64,000 bases of DNA from Pilasporangium apinafurcum (Eukaryota; Oomycota; Peronosporomycetes; Pythiales; Pythiaceae). The stretch is taken from contig BCKE01000082.1 of NCBI GenBank assembly GCA_001600495.1, forward strand, positions 58,461 to 122,460, written 5' to 3'. The translations under genes and the position numbers were made by a program. Below, one piece after another: positions 21,610 through 32,285 of the stretch (positions are counted from its first letter, which is position 1; the number at the start of each line of letters is the position of its first letter). The notes beneath the pieces were generated by a model. The model ran no database searches, was not told the origin of the DNA, and worked only from the letters and a program-made list of their open reading frames with translations.

Positions 21610-24468
21610 ATGAGCGGAAGCGGAGCACGCGGACGAGGAAGAGGCGGCGGAAGTAGAGGAGGCGGAAGAGGAGGAGGTGGGGCACCACATGGTCGAGGAA
21701 GCGCTGGTGGGAGAGATATTGGCGGTGGCCGTGGTGGTGGCCGTGGTGCTAGTGGAGGACGAGGACAACCTGCTCCGCCCCCTCCTCAACATCCACGACT
21801 ACAACCATGGGGACAACCTCCCCCTCCTCCCGCAGCGGCGGCTCGCCCACCACCTCCACCACCGATGCCTGTGACGATGGAGAACATCGCGTTGGAACTG
21901 GAAGAGAAAGCACGTGTAGCGGAACCCACGGTGGTAAAACCGTTGGTGGCGACGCACTTTCCCACTCGCCCAGGATTCGGCCGCGCAGGCAAAGTCGTGC
22001 AAGTGTATGCGAATCATTTTCCGGTGAAGCTCAACTTTCAAAGTGATGTTTACCACTACGACGTTTCCATGGGGGAAAAAGGGAAGGGAATGTACTCGAA
22101 TGAAGGGCCGCCGAAGACACTCGCCCAGCAAATTATGAAGGAGCTCGTGGCAGCTATGAAACGACAGTTCCCGACGGTCGTGGTGGTGACGGATGGACGA
22201 AAAAACCTGTACACGCCTGTGCGGCTGCCATTCCAGGAACAGCTCTTTGAGGAGCTGGAATTACCGGACGATGGCGGCAAACCCCGTGTATTCATGGCAG
22301 TTGTGAAGGAAGCGGATCCTGCGGCCATTCGCATGGAACAGCTGAACGAACTGTTCCAGGGACGACTTAACTATACACCTTATGACGCGTTGCAGGCGCT
22401 GGATGTGGCCATGCGCCACACGGCATCATCGCGGTTCATCATCGTGGGCCGCAGTCTCTTCCACAGCAGTGGCGCCAAAAACATTGGCGAAGGAGCAGAT
22501 GTCTGGTTTGGCTACTTCCAGAGTCTGCGTGCCACCCAAAACAAATTGGTGGTGAATTTAGACTTGGCCGCCACAGCTTTCGTTCAGGCCATGGATGTTG
22601 TGGATTTCCTCCCTGAAGTCCTGGAACTGCGTGATTTCCCCAAATCATTGAATAAATACCAGCACGCTGCGTTCACCAAGGCCATTCGCGGTGTGAAGGT
22701 CGAGATTCTACATCGTCCTGGCGTAAAGCGAGCCTATCGTGTGAACGGCCTGAGTCGGATGGGGGCAGATCAGACGTTCTTTGAGGACGACAGCGGCAAT
22801 AAGCAGTCGATTGTCCAATACTTTACTTCGCAATACAATATTCGTCTAAAGTATCCCCAACTACCATGTCTTCACGTCGGTGCACTGAACAAGAAGAACT
22901 ATCTGCCCATGGAGGTGTGTCGCATCATGGCTGGGCAGAAAATGCCACGCAAGGTTACGGATAAGCAGGTGGCCAATATGATCAAGTTTACCTGTACTCA
23001 CCCGACGCAACGTAAGCAAGCCATTGAGCGGAAGCTGACGGAAGCAGGCTTTGACGCTGACCCGACGCTGCAAGCGTTTGGATTGCAGGTGAATCCGAAC
23101 ATGGTGGTGGCACAAGGGCGCCAACTTCCGCCTCCAACCATGCTCTACAAGGGCTCAAGTGAGAATCCACGCGATGGGGCGTGGAATATGCGCAACAAAG
23201 CATTTTATCAGGCAGCGCAGATGAAATCCTGGGCTGTGATAAGCATGTGCGATCCGCGTCGATGCTCGCAAGGAGATATCGAAAATTTCTTTAAGACGCT
23301 GATATCACAGATGGGACAGCTGGGCATGGCTGCACCTCGCAACCGTCCGCCCATTATTTTGAAGCAAGGGCGTAATTCTACCGTTCGCAACATGTTTATC
23401 GAAGCTGTGGATGCAGCAGAATCTGTGTATGGTATGAAACCGCAAGTGGTTTGGATGATCAATCCTACAACAGATGCGCATGCCTATGGTGAACTAAAAC
23501 GTGTGTCGGACACGGAAATGGGTATTGTGTCGCAATGCATGCTGGCGAAGCATATCCAAAAATGCAACAATCAGTATATTGCCAACATTTTGCTTAAGGT
23601 GAACACAAAACTTGGTGGCAAGAACACCGTCATCAGTGGGCAACTGCCAAAGGTATCGCAGTCGCGCACGATCATTTTTGGTGCCGATGTAACGCATCCA
23701 AGTCCTTCCGACAAAACGCGTCCATCGATTGCTGCTGTCGTTGCTTCAATGGATGCCAATTTCATTCGACATGCCGCTACGATTCGTGCTCAAGGCCATC
23801 GTGTGGAGCAAATCACACATCTAAAAGAGATGGTAGTTGAGCTCATGAAACAGTTTTATCGCGAAACTCGTGGTAAACCTGAACGCATTGTATTTTATCG
23901 CGATGGGGTTAGCGAAGGCCAGTTTCACATGGTGTTAAACTATGAAGTGGCTGCTATTCATGAGGCTTGCGCCACATTGGAGAAAGATTACGCGCCACCT
24001 ATTACTTTCATTGTGGTTCAGAAACGCCATAATACGCGCTTGTTCCCAACGAACTCGAACGAAGCCGATCGCAGTGGCAATGTGAAAGCCGGCACCGTGG
24101 TAGACAATGGCATTTGTCATCCAATTGAAAATGACTTTTACTTGATGAGTCATGCCGGGATTCAAGGCACTAGTCGCCCCACGCACTACCACGTGCTGTT
24201 GGACCAGATCGGGTTCACAGCCGATGAGCTTCAAACGTTGACGTACAAGCTGTGCTATACATTTGCGCGTTGCACCCGATCGGTTTCGATGGTTCCTTCC
24301 GCGTATTACTCACATTTAGTAGCGTTCCGTGCACGTTTTTTCGCCTTGGATGGAAGCGATACCGCTTCATCGATATCGGGTTACAGTCACGACGCAGAAA
24401 CACAGGAAACAGATACCCGTATGTTGGAGATTCACGATGCTCTCAAGGGTGTCATGTTTTATGTGTAG
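21610..24468 (+). CDS. AGO: Argonaute protein
   Basis: Single-exon ORF. The first plausible ATG is 21610 (MSGSGARGRGRGGG), giving 952 aa. The open frame continues 99 codons upstream, but that stretch overlaps the 5' end of ASCC2 antisense and looks non-coding. The N-terminus is an RGG/Pro-rich tail, followed by the N, PAZ, MID and PIWI domains. The PIWI slicer tetrad is complete by motif: D693 (IIFGADVTHP), E733 (RVEQITHLKEM), D765 (IVFYRDGVSEG) and H902 (AYYSHLVAFRAR). It should therefore be cleavage-competent and load small RNAs in RNA silencing, with the RGG tail possibly methylated. It is a single intact copy with no Dicer or RdRP nearby. Confidence 0.97.
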   Translation: MSGSGARGRGRGGGSRGGGRGGGGAPHGRGSAGGRDIGGGRGGGRGASGGRGQPAPPPPQHPRLQPWGQPPPPPAAAARPPPPPPMPVTMENIALELEEKARVAEPTVVKPLVATHFPTRPGFGRAGKVVQVYANHFPVKLNFQSDVYHYDVSMGEKGKGMYSNEGPPKTLAQQIMKELVAAMKRQFPTVVVVTDGRKNLYTPVRLPFQEQLFEELELPDDGGKPRVFMAVVKEADPAAIRMEQLNELFQGRLNYTPYDALQALDVAMRHTASSRFIIVGRSLFHSSGAKNIGEGADVWFGYFQSLRATQNKLVVNLDLAATAFVQAMDVVDFLPEVLELRDFPKSLNKYQHAAFTKAIRGVKVEILHRPGVKRAYRVNGLSRMGADQTFFEDDSGNKQSIVQYFTSQYNIRLKYPQLPCLHVGALNKKNYLPMEVCRIMAGQKMPRKVTDKQVANMIKFTCTHPTQRKQAIERKLTEAGFDADPTLQAFGLQVNPNMVVAQGRQLPPPTMLYKGSSENPRDGAWNMRNKAFYQAAQMKSWAVISMCDPRRCSQGDIENFFKTLISQMGQLGMAAPRNRPPIILKQGRNSTVRNMFIEAVDAAESVYGMKPQVVWMINPTTDAHAYGELKRVSDTEMGIVSQCMLAKHIQKCNNQYIANILLKVNTKLGGKNTVISGQLPKVSQSRTIIFGADVTHPSPSDKTRPSIAAVVASMDANFIRHAATIRAQGHRVEQITHLKEMVVELMKQFYRETRGKPERIVFYRDGVSEGQFHMVLNYEVAAIHEACATLEKDYAPPITFIVVQKRHNTRLFPTNSNEADRSGNVKAGTVVDNGICHPIENDFYLMSHAGIQGTSRPTHYHVLLDQIGFTADELQTLTYKLCYTFARCTRSVSMVPSAYYSHLVAFRARFFALDGSDTASSISGYSHDAETQETDTRMLEIHDALKGVMFYV

Positions 24469-24773
24469 ACACCGATGTTGGAGTATCCACTCATCAGGTG
24501 TCTGCTTGTGTTCGAGTCGATGGATCCCGTTTGCAAAGGCATTTCTGGTTCCAATTACTACTTTATATTTTTTCTAAGTTGCGTACACATTTGAACTGCA
24601 GTCTCTGGATTGAATTCGTATAGCATGTCCACAATATTTGAATGAGCAATTATTTGTTCGAGTAAGTGGTCTTTTACTGGTGATTACCAGAATATGGCCT
24701 AACTGTGTGGACACGTTTGAAAAGTCGGTTGACCCCCAGTATCCACGGATACTTTTCCTACATTCTTTCTTCC

Positions 24774-25720
24774 TCATTGCAACTCCGGTAGTCTTGGAAA
24801 TCCATGTAGGAGACACATAGTGAGTGTAAGGATGTTCTTTGATGCATTCATATCTTGTTCCCACGTGATTCTGCACTCGCTGTTGTTGCAGCAGAGAACC
24901 TGGCGGGAAAACTTGACGCTTACGCTTCCATCAGCCTTTTTTATCGGAAATGGCGTCTCCTCAAGCTACTGGTAGCACTCGGAGCATCGCTCACTCGTGT
25001 AGTACTCGTCGATCTGCAGCACGGTCGCGCGCTTTGCCAGCTCACGTGTGAACCGTTTCACGGGTCCATGCGCATGACCCTTGACGAAGTCCTGTTGACT
25101 CCAGTCACCGAGACCAATGCAAACCAGAGGACTTGCCGTAGGTACCAACCGCTTTGCCAGATGTGCCGATGTCTTCCGACTAAATCTAGACTGAAGGAAA
25201 CGCCATTTACGAAATGGATGCCTTGCACAAAAGCTCACTAAGAAGTCGAGATGCCTTCACACGTACTTGACACTTGTCATATATTGCTCATACGACGCTG
25301 TGTTGAATGAAGGTATCCCCCAAACAATCCTTCCGTACTCATGTTCTCTTTTCTTCAATTTCTCGTGCCAGAACGTACACTTGTTCATTTCGGGGAGATG
25401 TCTGTACTCTCGCGTAGATATCTGTTGAACATTGTATCGCTGGTTACTGGCTCACTTGCGTCTAACACCGTGCTTGCGTCTCCTCTTCCTTTTCTTCTTC
25501 CGATTCTTTCGCCGTTTCTGCTTCGACTCCTTCGCTTGACTTTGTTTGGGTATCCTTTCATTGCATTTCGCTTTCTTCTCTTCCACATCAATTTCTCGCA
25601 CACGAATGGCAGTGCAGAGCGACCGCGTGCCAGGGTCGATCCCAACGGTAGTATCGGGAACGTAATTATCAGGAGGTATTATCGTATTTCCGTCTTTCTC
25701 TTTCACGGAACGCTGTTGGA
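24774..25720 (-). pseudogene. Degraded Fanzor (eukaryotic TnpB-like RNA-guided nuclease)
   Basis: Read from high to low coordinates, the minus strand encodes a Fanzor-like protein broken by frameshifts and in-frame stops (a TGA near 25263 and a TAG near 24967). Blocks in order: RuvC-I TVGIDPGTRSL at about 25655, a Lys/Arg-rich linker, REYRHLPEMNKCTFWHEKL, FCARHPFRKWRF, the RuvC-II segment (CIGLGDWSQQDF, then VLQIDEYYTSERCSEC), a zinc-finger segment VLCCNNSECRITW, and RuvC-III EQDMNASKNIL. The acidic Asp-Glu-Asp triad survives by motif although the frame is broken. The last codons end at TGA 24774-24776. Fanzors are transposon-encoded nucleases guided by an RNA transcribed from the element's 3' end. 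This copy is probably inactive. Confidence 0.85.
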
Positions 25721-25734
25721 GGTGTTCATTCTTG

Positions 25735-26345
25735 AAAAAGATGTTTCTAGCAGCATTGACATCTCTGTCAGTGAGGACACTCCAAGACTTTCTGATACCA
25801 AACATCTTATTGAGAAGTTGCTTCTGTTCCTTCGTTGGATACAATCTCACTTTCAAGATGCTGTTTGAATTTGGTTTATCTATCTTGCATCGTTTCATCC
25901 TTTCCGAGTCTTCTAAGCATTTCTACCTTCCTTCCATTTCTTCTCACAACGAAGACGTTAACATGAAACGAGAGGCGTTTTCTTGCTTTCATGTCTTCAT
26001 TCTTGTCTTGATGAAGTTGTTGGTCAGCGTGAACCACGATTTGGATGCTATACTCTTTACATATTTGTGCGAGGAGTCCATACTCAAATCGGTCTTAGAT
26101 GGTAACCACAATCCTCGAGATCTGCTTTTTACATGCTATTTCTACCAATCTGGACAGTCTTGGCTTGCTGTCCTTAAGATCGGAACCAATATCGATCTTC
26201 TCGTCCATGCACTGTCACCGCTTCGCATCCTTTCTTGAAAAGAAGGATAGTGGAGAAAAGATCTCATCGCGGAGAATTGAAAACAAGTTTCTATCCCACC
26301 GGTGGGAGAAATGGGGGAATAAAGGCTAATGGGTTTTCTATTTTT
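25735..26345 (-). mobile_element. IS607-family remnant: TnpA serine recombinase fragment plus TnpB ends
   Basis: On the minus strand, about 26195-25920 encodes a stretch resembling the IS607 TnpA serine resolvase: KIDIGSDLKDSKPRLSRLVE, then ISRIVVTI (stop) DRFEYG, then IQIVVHADQQL and VNVFVVRRNGRK. The N-terminal Y-x-R-V-S catalytic-serine segment is not recognisable. At 25898-25740 a TnpB-type N-terminal helix (ILKVRLYPTKEQKQLLNKMF) is joined directly to a TnpB C-terminal motif (TDRDVNAARNIFFKNEHL). The TnpB middle has therefore been deleted. The far end near 26296-26312 carries a cccaccggtggg palindrome. The element abuts the Fanzor remnant on the same strand. IS607-like elements are known in some eukaryotes and giant viruses; this copy is dead. 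Confidence 0.8.
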
Positions 26346-26423
26346 GTTTTACATACACAAGTATCTCGGCAATTCTGCTCAATACATATTCACCCAACGA
26401 TTTCGTGGGCAGTATGACTGAAG

Positions 26424-28829
26424 ATGCTTTCCCAGACTCCATCACAGCAATCTAGTCACACTTCCGATCCAGAAGCGAGTTCATCTCCCTCCTCTGGATC
26501 AACGGAGCAGCTAGCCGTTGTCACGGACGGGTGTGCTTTAGCAGAATGGAAGACAGTGATGAATGAACAGTTGGAATCGGAGACAAAGTGTTTGCAAGAG
26601 AGGATCATCGCACTACAAACAGCGTTTGATGAGGACAGTCTTTACATACGTGGAGATTTTTGCTGGCGAAAAGAGATTACCTCGTTCCATGGCAAGGTAA
26701 ACGATGCTGTCCAACAACAAATGAATGCCATGGCTGCGCAGCTGCAGCACCACGTAGAGCTCCTATCCACAAGTATCGCCGAGCGTCTTGCACAGCAACA
26801 GCAACAGACCAAGACAGAGATGAATCGCCAGCAGACAATGTATGAGGACAAACTTCGGCGTACAAGGACATCGCTGAAGAAGGAAATGGATCGCTTTGCG
26901 TTGCTGGAGAAATGTCTCCGCAAGGAAGAAACCCATCAGGCGAAAGAAATGTACGACCGCTTGGTGCAGCAACTCACATCTGAGCACGAGGAACGGGAGG
27001 AAATGCTGCATAAACTCTTACAAGAGCTCCGCTCGTCCCATGCCTCCATTGAGCTAGCCAACACATATCTCTCCGAGTCTCTCCAGCACAGCCGCAACGA
27101 GGTTGAGCGGCTAAAGAAAATAATCACGAAGCATCCGCCTACGAGTTCATCCCCTTCACGAAAGGCGTCAGCAACAGTCAGTCAGAGTCGTTGGGGCAGT
27201 ACCAACAATGCCGTGGTAGGTGAAGCTTATGTCCAGTCACTTAAGCAATCCCTCAGCACATGTCGCGAAAGTGTTGAGACGCTCAAGAAGCAGATCGTGG
27301 ACCTAACGAATGAGAAGGAAACTGCGATTCACAGAGCGAAACAGGCAGAAGACACAACTACTAAAGTAAAGGATGAGCTAACCAAGGTCACGCAACTTCT
27401 GAGCGAGTCCCATGAAGCGCTCATTTCCAACAGAAAGACGATGGCGCAGATTGAACAGGAAAAGAAACAGTGGGAAGATCGCTTCAGTGAACTTCAATTT
27501 CGAACTGGTAGTAATCAACAGCAACTCGAAGACGCCGTGAGATCTGCCACAGAAACGAAGACATATGTGACACACCTCGAGAAGCAAACCCAGCGATTGG
27601 TATCACTGGAACAGAGCAAACGGCAGCTGGAGGAACAGTTTCGAAATTGGATGGATCATCCAGCAGACCTACGAGACCACACGACTCTCTTGAAGTTAGT
27701 AGAGTCATTTTTCCATGGAAACGAGGGGAATCTTGCTGAAAGGAATGGTGAGTATGAAAATGGGGTACAAGGCATTGAATGTCCAGAACAAAGTGCACTG
27801 GAGCTTAAACTTCGGTATGAGTACGAAAAGCGTTACACAAATCAGTTAAATATCCGAATAAGCCACGAACGGAAACGCGTTTTGGCGAGAATTGAAATGT
27901 TGTGCCAAAAGGAGCGAGTAAAAGCTTTAGAGAACGACGCATCTTCCCCATCTCGCTCCTCCACTTGTCAGCGGCAGCAAGGGTCAGTTAAAAATGCTTC
28001 ATTTCAACGCATTTACCGAATCGTATCGGAAGCATTTGACGATTTGGGATATCCGGATTGGTCTGCTACCGATATTGACTACCTGCACAGTCGCATTGCG
28101 TCACTTGAAGCTCTTACAGCTAAACAAAATCACCAATGCCATGAGATGGAGCAACGCGCAGAAGTACAACGCATGGCTTTGGCTAAAGCTGACCTGCTAC
28201 AACAAGAAAAAGAATGTCTACTCGCAGAACTAACAGCACGATATCGCGAGTTACTAACTACATACAACACATGGAAACAAGACAACGATGGTCCCGCGAG
28301 TAATGAATTGCCACCGCAACCAGTCCCACTAATCGTTTATGGCCATACTTCATCTTTGGAAGAAAAGAAAAAATTGCGACCTCGCCCTGTATCTGCGGCG
28401 CCAGGACTACCTTCTGCACCTCGTCGTCGCGCGATAGAGCGTGAAGATGACCGTACAGCTCCACAGTCTTTCCAGCGACTGGGATCAATGCTGCCGCAGA
28501 GTACACGTGACAACTTGGCTAGTTCTTCGTTCGAGCACCGTGAACTGCCTCAACAAAGGTCTAAACCAAAGCATTTCTTTTCGAAAAACAGTCAAGGTTC
28601 ATCCATAAAAGACCAGGAAGAGGAACATGTTCGCAGTATCCTCAAGACGTATCTGATGCAGAATCAATCGCATGAGAATCAGTTAGAAGATAGCGGTAAT
28701 CTGGGAGCAGATGGGGTAAGATTTTGTTCCACATATTGCAATTTTTGGATAGGTGAGTGCTTATTCATTGATTGTGCATGAATTGTGCAGATTCTACAAA
28801 TACTACAGCGCCGTCGACATCGCAAATAA
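26424..28829 (+). CDS. Long coiled-coil protein (776 aa), probably cytoskeletal or centrosomal
   Basis: ATG 26424 opens a 764-codon exon. A 75-bp GT-AG intron (28716-28790) then leads to a 12-codon last exon ending at TAA 28829 (the tail has ILQILQRRRHRK). Reading through the intron would instead give an unlikely Cys/aromatic tail. Most of the protein is Gln/Glu/Lys-rich heptad coiled coil (about residues 30-490). A more globular stretch follows (YRIVSEAFDDLGYPDWSATD), then a Pro/Ser/Arg-rich C-terminus. The composition suggests a centrosome or basal-body component, but I cannot name a family. Confidence 0.8.
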
Positions 28830-28878
28830 CAATAATGGAGTTTTCTTCTGTTATTTCAAAAGCTGCCATAGTCTTGCA

Positions 28879-31723
28879 TTAAATGACAATCGAATGCAGT
28901 TTCTCCGCAAGCGTCATATACGACGCACGCAGCACGATTTCCTGTAGGAGAAATGCCAAATCCAGCCGTGTGGCCACCAATTCTTCCATCTGCGCACGAG
29001 TGATCGCTGCTGTCATGGTGCTGGGTGCGGTGGCTGTGGCATCAATGACGCGTTTCTGGTTCAGCATAAAATCCAAGTCTCCGAAGATGCATCCAGCACG
29101 CACTCGTCCAACCAGTTCACGCCATACATCCGAAGAGGACTGTTCGCTTACACCAGTCGAGGTTGTGTTGGTCGTACTGGTGCTAACACTCCGATCGCGA
29201 ATCGCTCCAGGAGTATCGAGACTTGATGACGGCCCGCTCGTGTACAGCGTCACTTGACCTTGTAGCAGCACATACCACGCGTCCGAATCATCGTCAATAC
29301 TAAAGATGCGTTCGTATTCCGTCCAGTCACGCACATAGAAGTACGTGGCCAATTCCTCGAGCGCATTCGACCCAGAGATCTCACTTTGCTTGCCTTCCGG
29401 CAGATATGCGAAGAAGATCTGCGGTAGTGGAAGCGTTTGTGTTCCCAGTGGTGAGTGAGTCAATTTCATCCCCGATTTAATCGATCTTTGTCGAGCTGCT
29501 GACAGAATCAACTGTTGTTCACACCAATCCAGAGCTAAATCCAAGTCTGAGGTCACATAACACTCTTTGTTGTGGTATTGGTGGTCAGATAGTGGAGGAA
29601 TCACATCATTCGCTCGGAGGAGGAAGTCGACGTCATCTCGCATTCCACAATATACAACCGTAATATGCTGTTGGCGGAAGAGCAGCTTGAGTGCCAAAAA
29701 ACAGGAGCGTGCTGCGGTCGCGTCAAGTCCAGTCACCTGCGAAAAATCCAGCACTACAAACTGTGTTGGTCCGCGCTCTGGGTCAGTGCACACATCTCCA
29801 TCCAGGTTGACCAGCTCCATAGTTGACTGGATCGAGTTTCTCGAAGGCGATGTATCGTAGTGTCCTCTCTGTGCGGAATGACTGAGCAGCGGCAATTGCT
29901 CCTGGTCCCGACCGCTAACGATGAGATGTTTTCTAAATCGAAATCCGTCACGCTTCCTATTCTTCCTGTCTTCACAGGGCTGTAGAATAAACACGGCGCG
30001 TTTGACGCAATTTTGAATGCGAGTGGCAGAGCCAAAGAAGATGTGACCATGCAGTTCAATCGTGACGATCGGTTGTTGCTTCATGACTGGATCGTACCCA
30101 GCATTTCGTTGTGAGTACAGCAACTCGTGCTGCTCGGCGTTTCGAATGACATTGCTCGATTTTTTCACCACTCGAACGACTTGTGCCTTTGAGTACTCCA
30201 CCAAAAAGCATAGTGCAGCTAGAGCAATTCCACAGGCAAGACCCAGTTGAACGCCAAACAGATTCAGGAAACAAAATGTACCCACAACCGTGAGATACTC
30301 TGGAAATAACAGTTTCGTGAAGACCCCGACCAGCCATGTTTTAAGAAGCTCAATGCCAATGAAGATCATAACAGAGCCAAAAAGGAACTTTGGTATCACA
30401 GTGGTAATTGATATGGGTGCTAATCCAATTCCCAACTCACAGGCTACCAGAGAGAGACCAATGATCTTGGAAAACCCAGGTAATCGCTCTTCTACCGCTT
30501 TTGGATGGAATCGGCAACCAAAAATTGTTTGGCTGAAAATATATGACCCGGTGTACCCGCCTGTAAGTCCACTGACCAAGTTCGAGGTGCCAACGGTTTG
30601 CAGCTCCCTGTTGTAATCCAACGTACTTCTTGTACCCATACAGATGGAAGCGATATCGAGCGAAGACGCAAAGGCGATCATGACAAACATACTAAAGAGT
30701 GTTGGCAATTGGCTTGGGAACATCACACTCCAGTGGATATGAGCGAAATCGAACACTCCATAAACATCTACGACAGAGATACTCGGCCCTTCTGTCGCGA
30801 GAAATCCAAACTGTCGTGCATCATTCATACTACTGCCACTCAAGAATAGTATGATGTAAAATAGTACTGGAAGAGCGACCAAACAGCTCGGAAATACTGC
30901 AAAATGGAGGAATCGCGTCGTGATAAGCGATAAAAGAATACCAGCGATGAGTCCTGGTGCAATGAGCGCAAGGTTGCGACTTCCAAGCATTTGGATCCAT
31001 GACGCTAAACCCTTGAGATTTGCCCCTGTCATCAATGAGAGTCCTGCCTTGATCATAAAGAACCCAATGTAGGCCAGATAGCCACCGATCACTGGTGTGG
31101 GGAGATATTGTACCAAGGACGCAAGACGAGCTTTTCCCGTGAGGATCAGCCCCAATCCTACAAATACCGTGCAGATGCTTAAATGCACTACCACCGTTGC
31201 TACTCGTTCTTCCAAAGGAATTGATGGACCCAAGTCATCCATAATCGATGTGGCCATACTGGAGAGGAAGATGAGTCCAGCATCCTGTACTTGTCCGATA
31301 GCGAATGGCAATGAAGATAAATAGGAAATCACCAGCTGATGCATGACACTCGATACAAACACGAGCTTGATGAGCTTGGGCATGACCTGCTCGAAATCCG
31401 GGTGACTGTAGATGATAGTCGTGAAGCCAATCATGCACGGACAGAGCACTATGTTGCAAGAAAACAAATGGGTTTCATTCATACCAGATGTACTAAATGC
31501 AGTCGATGTAAATCTTACCGATGGCGATGATGATTCCCGAAAGAACGGCTTGGAGTGCCCCTTGCAACAGCATTGTTCGTGTGAGTGGAGTATTTGTGCT
31601 GGAGGCGTTAGAAGTAAAATTTGGCTGGTTGTCGTTGTCGTCTTCGGTGAGGGTGTCGTCAAAGCGCCGTCGACCAGTCTCGCTGTCCACTGTCACGCGC
31701 CGAGGGGAGAAAGATGGTCGCAT
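28879..31723 (-). CDS. SulP-family anion (sulfate) transporter with STAS and cyclic-nucleotide-binding-like domains
   Basis: Two exons, 31723-31519 and 31448-28879, join in frame across a 70-bp GT-AG intron inside the first membrane helix (SGIIIAIVLCPCMIGF) to give 924 aa. A polar N-terminal tail of about 45 residues precedes ten or more hydrophobic segments of SulP type. A STAS domain follows (FVVLDFSQVTGLDATAARS), then a cNMP-binding-like C-terminus (WYVLLQGQVTLYTSG, then GCIFGDLDFMLNQKR). SulP proteins carry sulfate or other anions across membranes. Fusion to a cNMP-like domain is known in some fungi and protists. The phosphate-binding arginine expected in a true cNMP cassette is not clear here, so ligand binding is uncertain. 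Confidence 0.92.
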
Positions 31724-31869
31724 GGTCACATGAAGAGGAAGAGGAAGATCTGCTCTTATCTATAGGGGGAAAGGACGTTTACTCGAGGAACTTCAAGGTC
31801 GCGCAGCTCTTCTCCCTAATTCGATCTGGTTTTGCATGAGAGAAAAAGAGTAACTCCCTGAATCTCTGT

Positions 31870-32285
31870 CCTCCATTTCTCCTGTCTGTAGGGCACACTT
31901 TGACATGTTTTTTTAAGCGAAGCAATCTCTATCGATAGAATCAGAAACTTGTCTCCAATTCTCTCTAACAAACTCTTTTCCTCGCTATCTCTTTTCAAGA
32001 ACGAATGCAAAACGATGACAGTGCATACCCAAGGGAATCAAATGCATGGAAAATCAAAGCAATTGTCCGGAAAGCGTAGTGCAGTATTATCAGTGCGAAA
32101 GGAAGACAAAGATCATACATACAACAAAGATTTGTTCTCAGTGCGAGAGAATCCACTACACAATGAAGTACTAGAAAGTCTTTGACTGTCCTCACTGTAA
32201 GTTTGTCCTTGATGAAGATATCAACGCTGTTAGAACTATTTTTCTCAAGAATGAACACCTACTCATCTGGACTTATCGAGTCTAG
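31870..32285 (+). mobile_element. Second IS607-family remnant (internal deletion derivative, TnpB C-terminus)
   Basis: The left part (about 31930-32035) aligns by eye with the reverse complement of the left end of the element at 26.2-26.34 kb: shared blocks include agaaacttgt, caattctc, cttttcaagaa and tgacagtgcat. The right part encodes a TnpB C-terminus on the plus strand: TKICSQCERIHYTMKY, a stop, then VFDCPHCKFVLDEDINAV and RTIFLKNEH. This shows both CxxC pairs of the zinc finger and the RuvC-III Asp motif. The middle of the element is missing. It lies between the divergent SulP and phosphomannomutase genes. Confidence 0.75.

Noticed and set aside
24735-24752. Small palindrome agtatccacggatact as a Fanzor guide-RNA stem
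   Set aside because: It lies just after the stop of the degraded Fanzor, but 7-bp arms are too short to be distinguished from chance.
25341-26238. Plus-strand ORFs rich in Leu/Phe opposite the IS607/Fanzor remnants
   Set aside because: The hydrophobic composition is the usual antisense reading of Lys/Glu-rich coding; the minus strand carries clear TnpA/TnpB motifs.
3030-31723. A sulfur-metabolism cluster linking the cystathionine synthase-like gene and the SulP transporter
   Set aside because: They are 24 kb apart with unrelated genes between them, so shared location is probably chance.
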